Below are positions 1-10,233 of a stretch of DNA of 64,000 bases, one piece after another. The DNA comes from Endomychus coccineus (taxonomy: Eukaryota > Arthropoda > Insecta > Coleoptera > Endomychidae). Position 1 is the stretch's first letter. Every line of letters begins with the position of its first letter. The notes below the pieces were generated by a model. The model was not told the DNA's origin and did no database searches. It saw only the letters and a list, made by a program, of their open reading frames with translations. The stretch spans positions 193,013,322 through 193,077,321 of the forward strand of contig OY294067.1 in assembly GCA_958510875.1 (NCBI GenBank). Reading direction: 5' to 3'. Made by a program: the position numbers and the translations under genes.

Positions 1-1013
1 GCTAAACAAGCAAAATTATTATCAACGTTCTACAATAAATCTAAATATATAATTCGTTATAGGAATTTGAAACAATGCTTAGCGTTGAGGATGGTGTTGA
101 AGAAGGTACATAGAATCCTTAAGTTTAGCCAATCCAATTGGTTGAAAGCTTATATCGATTTAAATACACGATTACGTGCAGCTGCAAAGAATAAATTCGA
201 GGAGGCTCTTTTCAAACTCATTATGAATGCAATATTTGGGAAATCGATGGAGAACGTACGTAAGCATCGGAGCGTCAAATTAGTTAATAAATGGTATGGA
301 CCATTTGGAGCGCGATATTATATTTCTCAACCAAATTTCAATAGTAGTAAGATTTTTGATGAAAATTTGATAGCAATCGAGCAAAACAAACTCGAAATAT
401 TATTTAATGAACCAATTTATATAGGAATGGCTATTTTAGATATTTCAAAAACTTGTGTGTTTGATTTTCATTATAACTTTATGCTGAAAATATATAAAGA
501 TCCTGAGGCGATAAGGCTGTGTTATACAGATACTGATAGTTTGATCTATCACATAATAACAGACGATGATATTTATGAGACCATTATGAAGAAAAACGTT
601 CAAAAATTTGACACTAGCGATTATGCATTAGATAATATTTTTGAAATTCCACCTATAAACAAGAAAGTGGTCGGATTAATGAAGGATGAGAACAAAGGAC
701 ATATAATGACGAAGTTCATGGGTTTACGCTCTAAAATGTACAGTTATAAGGTGGAAGGGAAAGAACCCGTTAAAAAAGCTAAAGGTATTAGACATTCGGT
801 TTTGAAATATTCTATAACTTTTGAGGATTATTTTAAATGTTCTGAAGAAGAACTCGAGATATATAGAGTTCAAAAATCAATCAGATCTTTCAATTCAACC
901 TCTACACTATAGAACAAAATAAAATTGCCCTCAGCCCTTTTGACAACAAGAGGTTCCTGATAAAGAATAGAACAAACACCTTACCTTATGGACACTATTC
1001 ACTATTATCTTAA
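1..1013 (+). pseudogene. polB: Protein-primed DNA polymerase B (pPolB), C-terminal part, element A
   Basis: The reading frame is open from the window edge to a stop at 910-912. Polymerase motif B (NAIFGKSMEN, near 226-255) and motif C (YTDTDSL, 523-543, with both catalytic aspartates) are present, followed by the LRSKMYSY block. The exonuclease domain and motif A lie off the window. A frameshift near 889-900 moves the conserved C-terminus (QNKIALSPFD, then LPYGHYS) into another frame, which ends at TAA 1011-1013. The enzyme would copy the linear element genome using a terminal-protein primer. After it, 1014-1242 holds two imperfect copies of an AT-rich unit with AATAAA-type signals, where this gene and the next one converge. 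Confidence 0.85.
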
Positions 1014-1242
1014 TATTTGTTTCGATATGTTAATTTCGATATATTTTAATTGTAATTGTATTCATATGTTATATACTTGTTATAATAAAAAATCTTTCTA
1101 TGATGTATGTGTTAATTTTAATATTTGTATTGATATGCCAATTGTAATTGTATCCATATGTTACATACTTGTTTTAATAAAAACTTTCTATGATGTATGT
1201 ATATGTGTTTTTTATTGAAAAACAAAAACTGATGATCATATT

Positions 1243-1906
1243 TTATTGTTCTAAATCATACAAAACCTTATTTTCGTAGTAAAATAACATTTCTTTAAGT
1301 GTATTGGTCAATAGACATTTTGGCGATGAAATATTGATAAAACAATGCAAAAGTTCTGATGCACTAGCATAATACCTCATGCTTTTAATCACATCAATAG
1401 CATTGTGATAGTATGAAGAAAAATCAAATTGTTCGAGAAAAGACACTCGATGTGATAACACTCCATCGTTGATATTAATAATTTCTCGAACATCTTCCTC
1501 ACACAGCCAAAAATGAATACCATGCTTCGTAACTTAAAGTACTTTTTCAATATTGTCCCACACAAGTTGAACTATTTGGCAATATTCATCGGATGCTATG
1601 AGGGCAGGATCGAAATCTGTTCGTAAGCTTGAGAAGAAATCTCTGATTTTAGTTCGAAGAATTTCGATGAAGTCATACCATTCTAGCAGTCCAAAGGTGA
1701 GTTTACAATTTTGCGAAGAATGGATAAGTGATATTGTTGGTGCGGAGATTCGCATAGGACTCAATCCACACTTTATTTCATAACCCCCCTCCAATGGGTA
1801 TGTCGTATTCAACAATAGAAATTTTTCATCCCGAATTAACATTTCAAACTCTTCAAACATCTAACTCGGAACTGTCTTCGGATGTACCACTATCTTGGAA
1901 CGACAT
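1243..1906 (-). pseudogene. Unknown Polinton protein, element A copy
   Basis: Homologous along its length to the intact 239-aa gene at 45502-46221 in element B; shared blocks include CGLSP, HRVSFLEQ and VREII. The copy starts near 1906 (MSFQDS, aligned to MSLQDS in B). A frameshift near 1855-1865 and one in-frame TAA at about 1534-1536, where B has CAA (Gln), break it. I do not recognise the family and see no signal peptide, membrane segment or catalytic motif. Its place between polymerase and integrase is the same in both elements, so it belongs to the core gene set of this lineage. Confidence 0.7.
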
Positions 1907-2028
1907 TTCACTACAACTGAACTGATTGTTGGATTTCCTCTACCATACACCCTGAAGATCACACACGCACGCGCAGATCATATAATATCACTTCTAGCAA
2001 TCCAACTTTTCTCCTTTATTCCCAACCA

Positions 2029-2887
2029 TTAGACGTACATTTTATCATCTTTTTTCCGAAGCACTTTCTCAATCAAAAAGACATCAGGTTGTTTGGTCTT
2101 CTGCAATTCTTCCTTGTAGAAACAACCGCTGATTGGGGAGTTCTCCATATCCTCGAGTAGATACGTGACTGGGTTAGTGATTTTAAATTTTATAATTCTA
2201 AAGAGCTCCGCCGACCAATAAGGCGTATACGATTTTTCGAAAATATGTTTGGCTTTGCTTATACGTACCACATCGCCCACGTTGAATTTATGTGGTAAAG
2301 CCAACTTGAGGTGTGAGTAGGATGGCTTCAATATCACGCTCTCATTTTGTTTTGTCACATTGAATGGAGCCATATTTATAGTTCTATGTTTACGTTTATT
2401 ATATTTTCCCGTGATTTCTTGAAGTATATCAATCCATCTATATTTTCCTTTCAAACTAAATTCTTTGTAGAGCGCTCCTCCCAAGGTTCGAATAACACGT
2501 TCAGCAATGGCGGCTTTCTTCACACTATACGTATTATAATGGTTGATTTTGTGTTTTTTCATCAGCTCGTCAAAATGCTTATTGAAGAATTCTTTACCTT
2601 GGTCGCTTTGCAGATTCCTAGGTTTACGTCCTCCTCCTCCCTCAGTCAATATAGAATTAACTGCTTTCCGAACCTCTTCGGCTGATTTCGTTTTCAATGG
2701 ACAAGTCGAATTTCGAGAAGCAATCGATCATCACCAAAATATACTTGAATCCTCGATTTTCACGAGCATAATTACCCATTTCGGCTAGATCCATCTGCCA
2801 CAAGTCATCCAGTCCCTTCAAAATTGTACGACGACGTTTGAAATTTTTTCGGGCTGGCTTATGAATCTCATCGACAACTTGTTGCAT
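2029..2887 (-). pseudogene. int: Retroviral-type (rve) integrase, element A, frameshifted
   Basis: The DDE core is readable: first Asp in WQMDLAEMG, second in LQSDQGKEFF, and Glu in AAIAERVIRT. The C-terminal part has the NVGDVVRISK and NPVTYLLEDM blocks of the SH3/chromo-like tail seen in Polinton integrases. A small deletion with a frameshift near 2680-2700 separates the first Asp segment from the rest, just after the MIDCFSKF block. The protein would join element ends to host DNA, giving the 6-bp target duplications typical of Polintons (seen for element B). Identity to the B integrase is roughly 78% by eye, much lower than for the neighbouring ATPase. Confidence 0.85.
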
Positions 2888-2929
2888 CGTTTTTCAATTA
2901 TTGTTCAGTTAAAAATCAGTTTCATCGGT

Positions 2930-3603
2930 TTATTTTATAGGATTTGGAGTTATACGTTTCAGGTTGGTTGATGGGGTGGAGGTGGTAGCATCATTTGGTC
3001 TTTTCTTCGAGGGTGTCGTCATACGTTGTTCCAACGCCAGCAGCCTACTCATAATATCCTCCTGATGTACATCCATTATGTTATAATCTATAGTGATCTT
3101 GTTCAATTTATCATTACGATCACGCAAAATAACGCGTTGACTCTTATGATAGGTTTCGAAATTATCAGAGAATTTCTTGAAGATATCGAGTACATAAGCG
3201 GTATTCGCTCCAATGATTTTGAGATGCTTATCATCTTCTTGTATTCATCCAATTCTTTATGCTAACTCGTAAAGCTAGCATCACTTTGATTTTTGTGCAA
3301 TTGTATGTTGATGGAGAAACTACTCATCTCTCCAATCAATTTCTGAATCTTATGTGAAAAGTCATCGTTGAAGATGCGCTCCAAGTTCTCCCCAATCTTC
3401 GCACTCGCATCATCGACATAAATCTTGCTTGCAACATCGTTCTTGAATGTGGGCGTTTTCACATTACAAATTTTCACGTTCTCGATATCTACATCACCAT
3501 CTGGTGTACGGGCTAGAACGTGTGAAAACATCGATTGTCGAAGAGCGTTGATGCTGGTTGAACCACCAATCACAGATCTTCGTCCAAACTTATCGAGACT
3601 CAT
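2930..3603 (-). pseudogene. Fibre-like coiled-coil structural protein, element A
   Basis: The start is taken at MSLDKFGRRS (3603), because B begins its homologue the same way. The N-terminal part has a TPDGDVDIENVK segment, then a nDaa(N)K-YVD block (degenerate here as NDVASKIYVDD). In phage and viral fibres that pattern sits before the trimeric shaft. A heptad-like region follows, then a Ser/Thr/Pro/Lys-rich tail ending at 2930. The frame breaks between about 3262 and 3200. The C-terminus is unlike that of the B protein. Role in virion attachment or decoration is inference from the motif and from the location among structural genes; a chaperone or other coiled-coil protein is possible. Confidence 0.6.
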
Positions 3604-3663
3604 CGTGTAAATGATATGAAACAGTAATGAACACACACTAATATATGATATCGGCTTCTCGAA

Positions 3664-4603
3664 GCTCATTTATTATAGCGACTATCTCATTGTCGTGAGA
3701 TGTATTCCCAGATTGTTTAGATGCCATCAAAAGACTCAATCGTTCCACAAGTTCGTTTGCATACCGCTACCGAGAGCGTCCTCATGAATTAGAGGTAGAA
3801 TTATTTTAATGTACTTGTATCTTCGAGTACCTTTCAAGTTTCCAGCACTATTTCTGCGGGGATTTGTCAAGTTCAGAATCATCCTGTAATTCATCTTATC
3901 TTTCTTGGTGAAATTTCTAGGTTTGTATTAGAATATAGGTTCACACAGACCAACGATATTTCTGAATTTTTTTTTGTGTCACGATAGTATCTCTATTTTT
4001 GAAATCGATTAATTTACCTCCCAGTTACCATGACAACGAACTAGCATCGTAAACTGAGCCATAAACTCTATCGATTTTTCTACTCCCTGACCAATAATCG
4101 CCGATATATTTTTGGAATAACTCTGGGTAAGATTCTAATACGTCATAGTCATCATCATCGTTGTCAGACTCTTCAATAACAGTTTTCATACTTGCATCGC
4201 TTACATCCAATACCGTTCCTCTTTCATCTTCCTCCTCTCCCTCATCCTCATCCTCTTCCTCCTCTTCATCCGAATCATCATTTTCTTGCTTAATTTCACG
4301 TTAAATCAATGGTGTATTATTGGATTTGATTATTTCCCGAAGTGGTTCCGATATGGGTTTAAATAATTTATTGATCTACTCGTCCTCTTCTGTTTTACCC
4401 AGCTTCAATGTGAGATATTTCTTGCGTATAGATCGTGCCAATTGGGCGATTTTCCGCTCACGTGCTAACCGTTCAGCGTCCATTGTGTATTTGCTATAGA
4501 TTCCACGTTCACACTTCAATATATATACATCGAAACCTTTGCGGTATCTTCCATTGTTCAAATCGAAATCTTTAACAATTATCAATGTTCCAAATTTCTC
4601 CAT
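3664..4603 (-). pseudogene. Conserved Polinton acidic protein, element A, multiple stops
   Basis: The start ATG (4603-4601) directly abuts the TGA stop of the ATPase gene (4606-4604), so the two are likely translated from one message. N-terminal block MEKFGTLIIVKDFD, then a basic region (LARSIRKKYLTLK), a Glu/Asp-rich stretch, a YGxVYDASSLSW block, and a C-terminal part matching 47722-48117 in B (KKDKMNYRMILNLTNP, NEIVAIINELREA). In-frame TAG near 4375-4377 and TAA near 4302 break it, and about 50 bp are missing near 3765 where B encodes YVYWDDPNKLVERL. I have the impression that similar proteins are common in insect Polinton loci, but I know no function. Confidence 0.65.
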
Positions 4604-5194
4604 TCAACACATAGAACACATCTTTTTGAATCGATCGAAAGTAACGTCTGGGGATACGTGCTCATCAAACACGTGTTTTAGATTTATTTCATCCTGTTTA
4701 AATAACACGATCAGGTTAGAATTATCGCGGATCAGTTGTTTAGGAATTTTAGAGTATGTCTGACATAGATATGATGCGTCAATGTTCCTATGTCTACACA
4801 TCGAATAATATTCTCGAATTTTCTGTTGTGTCTCACAGGATATGTTATTAAAAATGAAGATAGAATTTGGTTTTGCATCGTTCGGACTTATAATTTCTTC
4901 ATAGTCTTTATATGGGAAATAACCAACTCCTTTTACTCGTTCCAAAATCTCCTGCAACAGTATGTATTTATCTTGATATAATGACGAGTATACGTAAACG
5001 TTTTCAAACTTGACACCATTTGGATTGAATAACAAAGATAACATAACGTTTGTTTTTCCGCATCCGCTCGGACCACAAATTAAAGCACGAAAAGAGTTTG
5101 GTAACAGTTTACCATGTTAACCAACGCGATTAGTTCTAACTTTCAAATCTAAATTCTCGATTGAAAGTGTCTGTTCTTGTTTAACGGTCTTCAT
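4604..5194 (-). pseudogene. FtsK/A32-like DNA-packaging ATPase, element A
   Basis: Walker A (GPSGCGKTN) lies near 5048-5074. The hydrophobic Walker B strand is IFIFNN here, where the B copy has IFIFDD, so the acidic residue that coordinates Mg/water is lost. An in-frame TAA at 5117-5119 (Lys in B) lies upstream of Walker A. The rest is open to the TGA at 4606-4604. The start MKTV at 5194 is shared with B. In adeno-like and Polinton viruses this ATPase pumps DNA into the capsid. Nearly identical to the B copy at nucleotide level, in contrast to integrase and capsid genes. Confidence 0.85.
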
Positions 5195-5263
5195 CGTGTG
5201 AAACATTTCTACTTAATGATAACGTATGAAAGGAAAAATCACCAGAGCATATGCTCATTAACA

Positions 5264-6417
5264 ATGTTGATTCATCAAGGTGAAGGTTTATTGAATACAC
5301 TCATAAACAAGCTCCCGTTTGAATTAGACATTCCTTCATATCAATTCTGTGGTCCTGGAACTAAATTGGAAAAGCGTCTTGCACGCGGTGATAAAGGTAT
5401 CAATCCTTTAGATTCCGCTTGTCGCGAACACGATATAGCTTATTCACAAAACAAATCTCTGGAGGAACGTCATAAGGCCGATAAAATATTAGAGGACGCT
5501 GCTTAGAAACGAGTTAAATCAAGAGACGCTAGCGCAGGTGAAAGACTCTCTAGTTTATTGGTTACCGGTGGAATGAAGGTTAAACGAAAACTAGGTATGG
5601 GTATCAAGAAACGGAGGCGACAACGAGGATGTTGTTTCCGAAAAGATATCGTTGGAAGCATCGCAAAGTCAATGGAGCCATCTTCTTCATTGAGAAAGTC
5701 CGCTATGAACGCGTTGAAAGCCGCACGGATCGCGATTAAACGAGCTGGAGGTGAAAAGCGTATCAGAGTACCAAGAGTAATACCACTACCAAAATCTGGA
5801 GGATTCCTCCCACTATTACTGCCTATCTTAGGAGCTCTAGGAGCCTCAGGATCGGTTGCAGGAGGTGCAAGTGCTATCGAAAATACGGTGGTTAACGCTA
5901 AAAATGCCAAAAAGAAGTTTGAAGAAGATCAACGTCACAACAAAGCTATGGAATCGCTGGGAAAAGGTTCATACTTGAAACGCAACGCTAAAGGAGGATA
6001 TGGATTGTTTTTGAAGCAGCAGAAGCAGAAAAACTATTAATTGAGTTACCTGATGATAGACCAATGTACGATCGAGATTTGATACGTTTCGCTAGAATTC
6101 TGAAAATCCCATATTTTCGAGGTGTCTTTATGCGAGATACGCTACCGCACAAACCTAGACGTCGTGAATGTATCATTCTGAATTTGGACTTGACTAAAAA
6201 CAATGGAACGCATTAGGTAGCGTTTAGAAAAATCGATAACGATGTAGAATATTTTGATTCTTTTGGAAATTTGAAGCCACCAAAGGAACTTGTTCGATAT
6301 TTGGGTGAGAATGTTAGGATTTCCTACAATAACGACACCTATCAGAACTATGATCAAGTGATATGTGGACAGCTGTGTTTGAAATTTCTCAGTCACACTC
6401 GATTATTCGAAGAGTAA
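5264..6417 (+). pseudogene. PLA2-like domain fused to adenain-like cysteine protease, element A
   Basis: Start at ATG 5264 (MLIHQGEGLL). N-terminal phospholipase A2-like domain: the YQFCGPGT Ca-loop, then PLDSACREHDIAYS with the HD catalytic pair (near 5429). A basic region follows, then a Gly/Ala/Leu-rich hydrophobic segment (about 5790-5870) and a C-terminal C5/adenain-like protease: GTH near 6208, YFDSFG near 6250, and ICGQLCLKFL near 6360-6390. Breaks: TAG 5504-5506 (Trp in B), a frameshift near 6025, and TAG 6214-6216 exactly where the Trp after the catalytic His stands in B. The PLA2 half resembles the parvovirus VP1 type used for endosome escape. The protease half is expected to process capsid proteins. 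End TAA 6415-6417. Confidence 0.8.
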
Positions 6418-6432
6418 CAACCACACACCACC

Positions 6433-6894
6433 ATGGATTTCACTTCTGCAATAATACAATAGATATGTGAAAATGAGAGTAGTAGTGGGAGTAGTTTGAG
6501 GAGAATCATCGATTTTATTTATGAAAATTTGATCGAGGCTATCAATAAACCTACGAGCGAACCTACACGTAAGAATTTAACGTTTCTACCGATGGAATAC
6601 ATCCTAAAACATTTGGATGTGGTGTTTCTCAATCAGAATGAGGTTCCGAAACATATGTTTGATTACCTTTACCGTCATATGTAGTGTAAGGAACATGTCG
6701 ATGAAGATTGCGATGGTCCACAACCCTCACGCAAACTATGTTCTCATTGTTTATCTGAGCAGATTTGTCACATCATGGAGAACGAGGAAATAACTCATCA
6801 CGAGAAGCAAGTGTTGATAGAAGAAGTTTGCAAAGACGACCCATACTTTATGAGATCATACTTATTCCATCTATTAATGTTAAAATATAAATAG
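6433..6894 (+). pseudogene. Unknown 151-aa-type Polinton protein, element A
   Basis: Aligns with the intact gene 50541-50996. Start MDF at 6433, end TAG 6892-6894. Two in-frame TAG codons, 6460-6462 and 6682-6684, stand where B has sense codons (the second is CAG in B). A Cys/His pattern (CKEH...C...CSHC) suggests possible metal binding. The last two thirds, from about 6527, are nearly identical to B at nucleotide level, whereas the first third is diverged. Function unknown. It lies between the protease fusion and penton genes on the same strand, so it is likely a late or structural gene. Confidence 0.65.
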
Positions 6895-6923
6895 AGATGT
6901 TTCAATGAATTTTTATTAGTATC

Positions 6924-7638
6924 ATGTCTCAGTTGTTCACTTTAACAAGCACCAACCATATATTCTCGTTTACACCGCAGAATTCGATTGTGCCGAGGAT
7001 TGACAAAAAATATTACTTAGCATTGTTGGGATTCAATTCATACAATTCCATACCCAATATAGAGAACGAGAAATTCTACTATTACGTTGGAGGAGATAAA
7101 ACAAAAGCGAAGACTAAGACTCTTGAAGCGATAACAATTCCGGCTGGAAACTATGAGATAAGTGATATCGAAGAATTTATCAGGAGAAAATTGAAGGTTA
7201 AAGAAAATATATCCTCGCTGAAACCGAATAACAATACGTTAAAGTGTGAAATATTCCATCAAAATCACGATATTTCGTTTGAAAAAAACGATAGTCTTGC
7301 TGAAATATTAGGATTTTCGCGAGGGGTATTGAAGAAGTGTGTGGTGCACGTGTCTGATTTATCTGTCAACATAATAAAAGTCACCAACATACGTTTAGAG
7401 TCGAACATTAGAGGGAGCCTTCTATCGAAATAGACCTGCGCATACGATCTACGATTTTCCTATCACCATCGACCCCGGCTATAGGATTGTGGAGCGTCCG
7501 AAGGATCCTATCTATCTACCAGTATCCGATATCGGAGAGATTACCAACATAACCGTACTAGCTTTAGATCAGCATTTGAAACCAATAGACTTTCGTGGTG
7601 AAGAAAGTATTCTACATTTACATTTACAAGAAGTATAG
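6924..7638 (+). pseudogene. Penton-like minor capsid protein (single jelly roll), element A
   Basis: Start MSQLFTLTSTNHIF at 6924. The C-terminal part after about 7415 is in another frame (AHTIYDFPIT, EITNITVLALDQ, FRGEESILHLHLQEV), ending at TAG 7636-7638. The break is a small deletion near 7410. The final FRGEES-type block is typical of arthropod Polinton penton proteins as I recall them. The protein would form the pentameric vertices beside the major capsid protein. Unlike B, this copy keeps the PLPVSDIGEI-type segment complete, so the two copies are broken at different places. Confidence 0.7.
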
Positions 7639-7643
7639 AAAAT

Positions 7644-7805
7644 ATGGGGTTGAACGACAACAACAATAAAAACAGTTCCCCCTCCACATCATCATCAGTC
7701 TTCAACAAAACACCTAAAGTGCGTGAACTACTCACCAGAGCCAACATCGTAATTTTGAAATCATTGGGGTTTCGTCTTAAACAAGAATGTCATTATCCAA
7801 AATGA
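7644..7805 (+). CDS. Small conserved protein upstream of major capsid, element A (53 aa)
   Basis: Open from ATG 7644 to TGA 7803-7805, with a Ser/Asn-rich N-terminus and a conserved C-terminal helix (VRELLTRANIVILKSLGFRL). B has a 51-aa homologue at the same place (51712-51867) with the VLTKANQSVLQSLGFRL block. Conservation of the protein and of its overlap with the capsid start supports a real gene. The TGA overlaps the ATG at 7802 in an ATGA arrangement, which fits reinitiation or leaky scanning. Function unknown; perhaps a minor virion or scaffold peptide. Confidence 0.6.
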   Translation: MGLNDNNNKNSSPSTSSSVFNKTPKVRELLTRANIVILKSLGFRLKQECHYPK

Positions 7806-9048
7806 AGTATGCACGAAACAGTAGCGATGCCAGAGATGTTCATCATACAGCGATCATCTCACCTATTTTCGATATATACCAGGAACCGAAATTTGATGAA
7901 TCGATTCGAAAAGCAGAGTACAGATCGATTACACCATTCGTCAAGGCTTTCAATAACAGCGATATCATAGAGTTTGGAATAAATCAAGTAGACGTTTTTT
8001 TGCTATGAAAGATACTCTGTTGGCGATCAAAGGGAAAATAGAAGTTAATGGAGTGGGGAATGTAATATTGGTACCTAATTATGGACCTACGACTCGTGTT
8101 CTTACAGCGAGAGTGGTAGATACATCGAATCTGTACGTGACCCTGGAATAGTTAGCGCTGTCGAGGATTCACATGTTATTCTCCCACAGATTAGACGCAT
8201 ATGTCTATAGCCAGCTGGACTTATCCGGAAGAAAGTGTTATATTGAACGCAACAAAGTCGTTCAGTTTACTTATCCCACTCAAGCATATTTTCAACATTT
8301 TCAACGATTACACCCGAATCACGTTCGGACGACAAACGATTCGATTGGTACGTGCTCGAAACGATAACGATTGCGTTATAATTGAGAACGCAGCTACCAC
8401 AGTCAAATTTCTGATTGATAGTATAGAATTGAAGGTGAAATATATCTATCCCAAAGATCTAATCAGAGAGAAGCCATTGCGATCCATCAAGAATGATTCT
8501 CCTGTTCTATTCGCTTTCCGGAAGTGGGAGCTACACGAGTTGTCTGCCATAACGGCCGATGCGAAGAGAGAAATATGGGCTGTGAAAACCAGCGCGTCCG
8601 TCGAAAAACCACGGTATGTTATCGTATTCTTCCAAACCGATAAACGTAACAATGTGAAAGCTAATCCTACAATATTCGATCATGTGGATATATCAAGTAT
8701 CCGCTTATCGCTGAACGGAGAGTATTGGCCTAGCGAACGGATGAACTTGGACTTTGCCAAGGGAGATTTCGTTCTAGGCCACCACAGTTATACCGATTTC
8801 TATCCTAGCTACACGAATTCCACAACAAAACATCCCATATTGGCTTATGATAAATTCAAAAATGCGCGCTTTACATCATCGATTGTTCTAGACAAGAGGA
8901 GGCGGTAAAATCATCAACAGTCGACATACGATTGGAGATTGAAGCGGATTAAGGATTTCCAGCCAATACCAAGGCATATTGCATCATCATTTACGATTGC
9001 TTGATGGAATACTACCCCCTCACCGAAATGTTCAAGAGTCTCAATTAA
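7802..9048 (+). pseudogene. Major capsid protein (double jelly roll), element A, broken
   Basis: Homologous to the intact capsid gene 51860-53131. Start either 7787 (MSLSKMKY) or 7802 (MKYARN); 7802 overlaps the upstream stop. Breaks: frameshift in the T run near 7992-8000, a deletion of about 20 bases near 8085, a frameshift near 8170-8200, a frameshift near 8865, and TAA 8950-8952 (Lys in B). The longest open part, 8201-8860, retains the EIWAVKTSA, FFQTDKRNN and SLNGEYWPSERMNLDF blocks of the arthropod double-jelly-roll family. End TAA 9046-9048. It cannot give a functional hexon-like protein. Confidence 0.8.
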
Positions 9049-9089
9049 ACATCAGTCAGTCTAAATCGAAACTTCAAGCGAATCGCATC

Positions 9090-9596
9090 ATGAGAATCGC
9101 ATTAGTTGACATTCAGGGGTTCTTCATTGACGATGCCTTCCATCCAAAAGAAATGTGTATACAAATTGGATTCAAACGTCATTATTCCTTATTCAAACCG
9201 CACACATCTTATTCATCGCTAAATGCAAAGGAGCGAAAATCCGTATGGTATTTACAAAAGTCTTATCATGGACTCGATCATGTATCTGGGAATGTGGATT
9301 ATGAAGAAATAAATAATATTCTTAAATCGATTCTCCTGTGTGCAGTCGACTATATTTATGTCCGTGGACAGCAAAAAGCCGAATTCTCGAGAAGGAAGTG
9401 TACAGAATTGGATATTCACATACACATCGTAGATCTTCATAGTTTCGATGGTACTCAATGTGAAACGGGGAAATTCGAGCAAACAAACAATTTGACCTGT
9501 CTGAATCATCGTAATGACGGTGGAAAATACATGTGTGCAGTTCACCATGTGGATAAATTACAGCAGTGGTTTCTGAATGTAATAAATACTACCTAA
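9090..9596 (+). CDS. Nuclease-like protein (possible RNase H fold), element A, plus-strand paralogue
   Basis: An open frame of 168 codons from ATG 9090. It begins MRIALVDIQGF, with an early Asp on a beta strand, then a Glu in KEMCIQIG, a LFKP block, an HGLxxxSGxVxY block, YIYVRGQQKAEF, and a C-terminal Cys/His pair (CLNH...CAVHHV). The early D and E on predicted strands and the mixed alpha/beta pattern suggest an RNase H or DnaQ-like fold, but this is inference from spacing only. A second, divergent family member lies head-on at 10234-10731. The B homologue (53158-53655) is frameshifted. One of the few intact genes of element A. Confidence 0.6.
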   Translation: MRIALVDIQGFFIDDAFHPKEMCIQIGFKRHYSLFKPHTSYSSLNAKERKSVWYLQKSYHGLDHVSGNVDYEEINNILKSILLCAVDYIYVRGQQKAEFSRRKCTELDIHIHIVDLHSFDGTQCETGKFEQTNNLTCLNHRNDGGKYMCAVHHVDKLQQWFLNVINTT

Positions 9597-9708
9597 ATGA
9601 TATGTATTTTGTTCTGAAATAAATATTATTATCAATCTTTTGTTTGTTTTAATAAAACACCTCCTTTATTTCATAATTATTATTTATTCAAATGGTAAAT
9701 AGCTCTCT

Positions 9709-10048
9709 TCACATTTTAACAAACATTTTCAATAATAACACTGATAAAGAAGATAAAATAACATACAAAATTGCGAAAATTTTAGGGATTTCTTCTTCTA
9801 TTGCAGATGATGTGAGTGTAGATGTCTTTTGTACGAGATGTGGTAAACATGATGATTGTCGGATCATTTGCTATTCAGCCATATCCCCCTCACTTTGATC
9901 AAAGAACAAGAGTTCAAGTCTATAATATATGGTTGTACGATTGTCTTGTGGGATGTTAAATGTGTTGGGGAACGTTCGCGTATAGAATACCATTCAGAAT
10001 TGTGGTTAGAATCACAAAATTTGTTTTTAACACCCCCACTCCCATCAT
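9709..10048 (-). pseudogene. Remnant of candidate small membrane glycoprotein, element A
   Basis: In the frame overlapping the next entry, an ATG at 10048 opens a hydrophobic signal-like stretch (NFVILTTILNGILYAN) that aligns with the B gene at 53783-54265. The frame then hits several stops. The C-terminus is still readable as a hydrophobic segment (ILYVILSSLSVLLL) followed by KMFVKM and a stop at 9709. The middle, with the glycosylation sites seen in B, is lost or scrambled. Evidence is alignment with B alone. Confidence 0.45.
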
Positions 10049-10190
10049 CCTCAATGTTTACACTTAATTTGTTCAGCAGTCTTATAACTTCAATTTTATC
10101 TGCGTAAAAATTCAAGTCTCTTCTTAGTTTATGAATTTTTTCCACGAATTCGCAAAGTCTGCGTGTGTATTCTTCAAAAGATATATGCAT
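9864..10190 (-). CDS. Small coiled-coil protein, element A (108 aa)
   Basis: Open from 10190 to 9864. The N-terminal SFEEYTRRLCEF and KLRRDLNFYADK blocks match SLEEYTRKLEEF and ALSRDLKFYEDK in B (54401-54144), a heptad-like helical region. The C-terminal half overlaps the remnant glycoprotein frame and is not well conserved, so the true end may be shorter. Unknown function. It is the first gene of the minus-strand accessory block that faces the capsid operon. Confidence 0.5.
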   Translation of the reverse strand: MHISFEEYTRRLCEFVEKIHKLRRDLNFYADKIEVIRLLNKLSVNIEDDGSGGVKNKFCDSNHNSEWYSIRERSPTHLTSHKTIVQPYIIDLNSCSLIKVRGIWLNSK

Positions 10191-10233
10191 AATGGTGTAT
10201 TTGTAGACTTACTAGATATCTATATCATCATTT

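Noticed and set aside
988..1218. Plus-strand frame after polB rich in Tyr, Cys and Ile
   Set aside because: Low-complexity AT-rich duplicated sequence with poly(A)-type signals. The polymerase C-terminus overlaps its start in the same region.
9692..9898. Plus-strand 68-codon frame with CTRCGKHDDC
   Set aside because: Lies opposite the C-terminal membrane segment of the minus-strand glycoprotein remnant, which aligns with B. The plus frame has no homologue in B.
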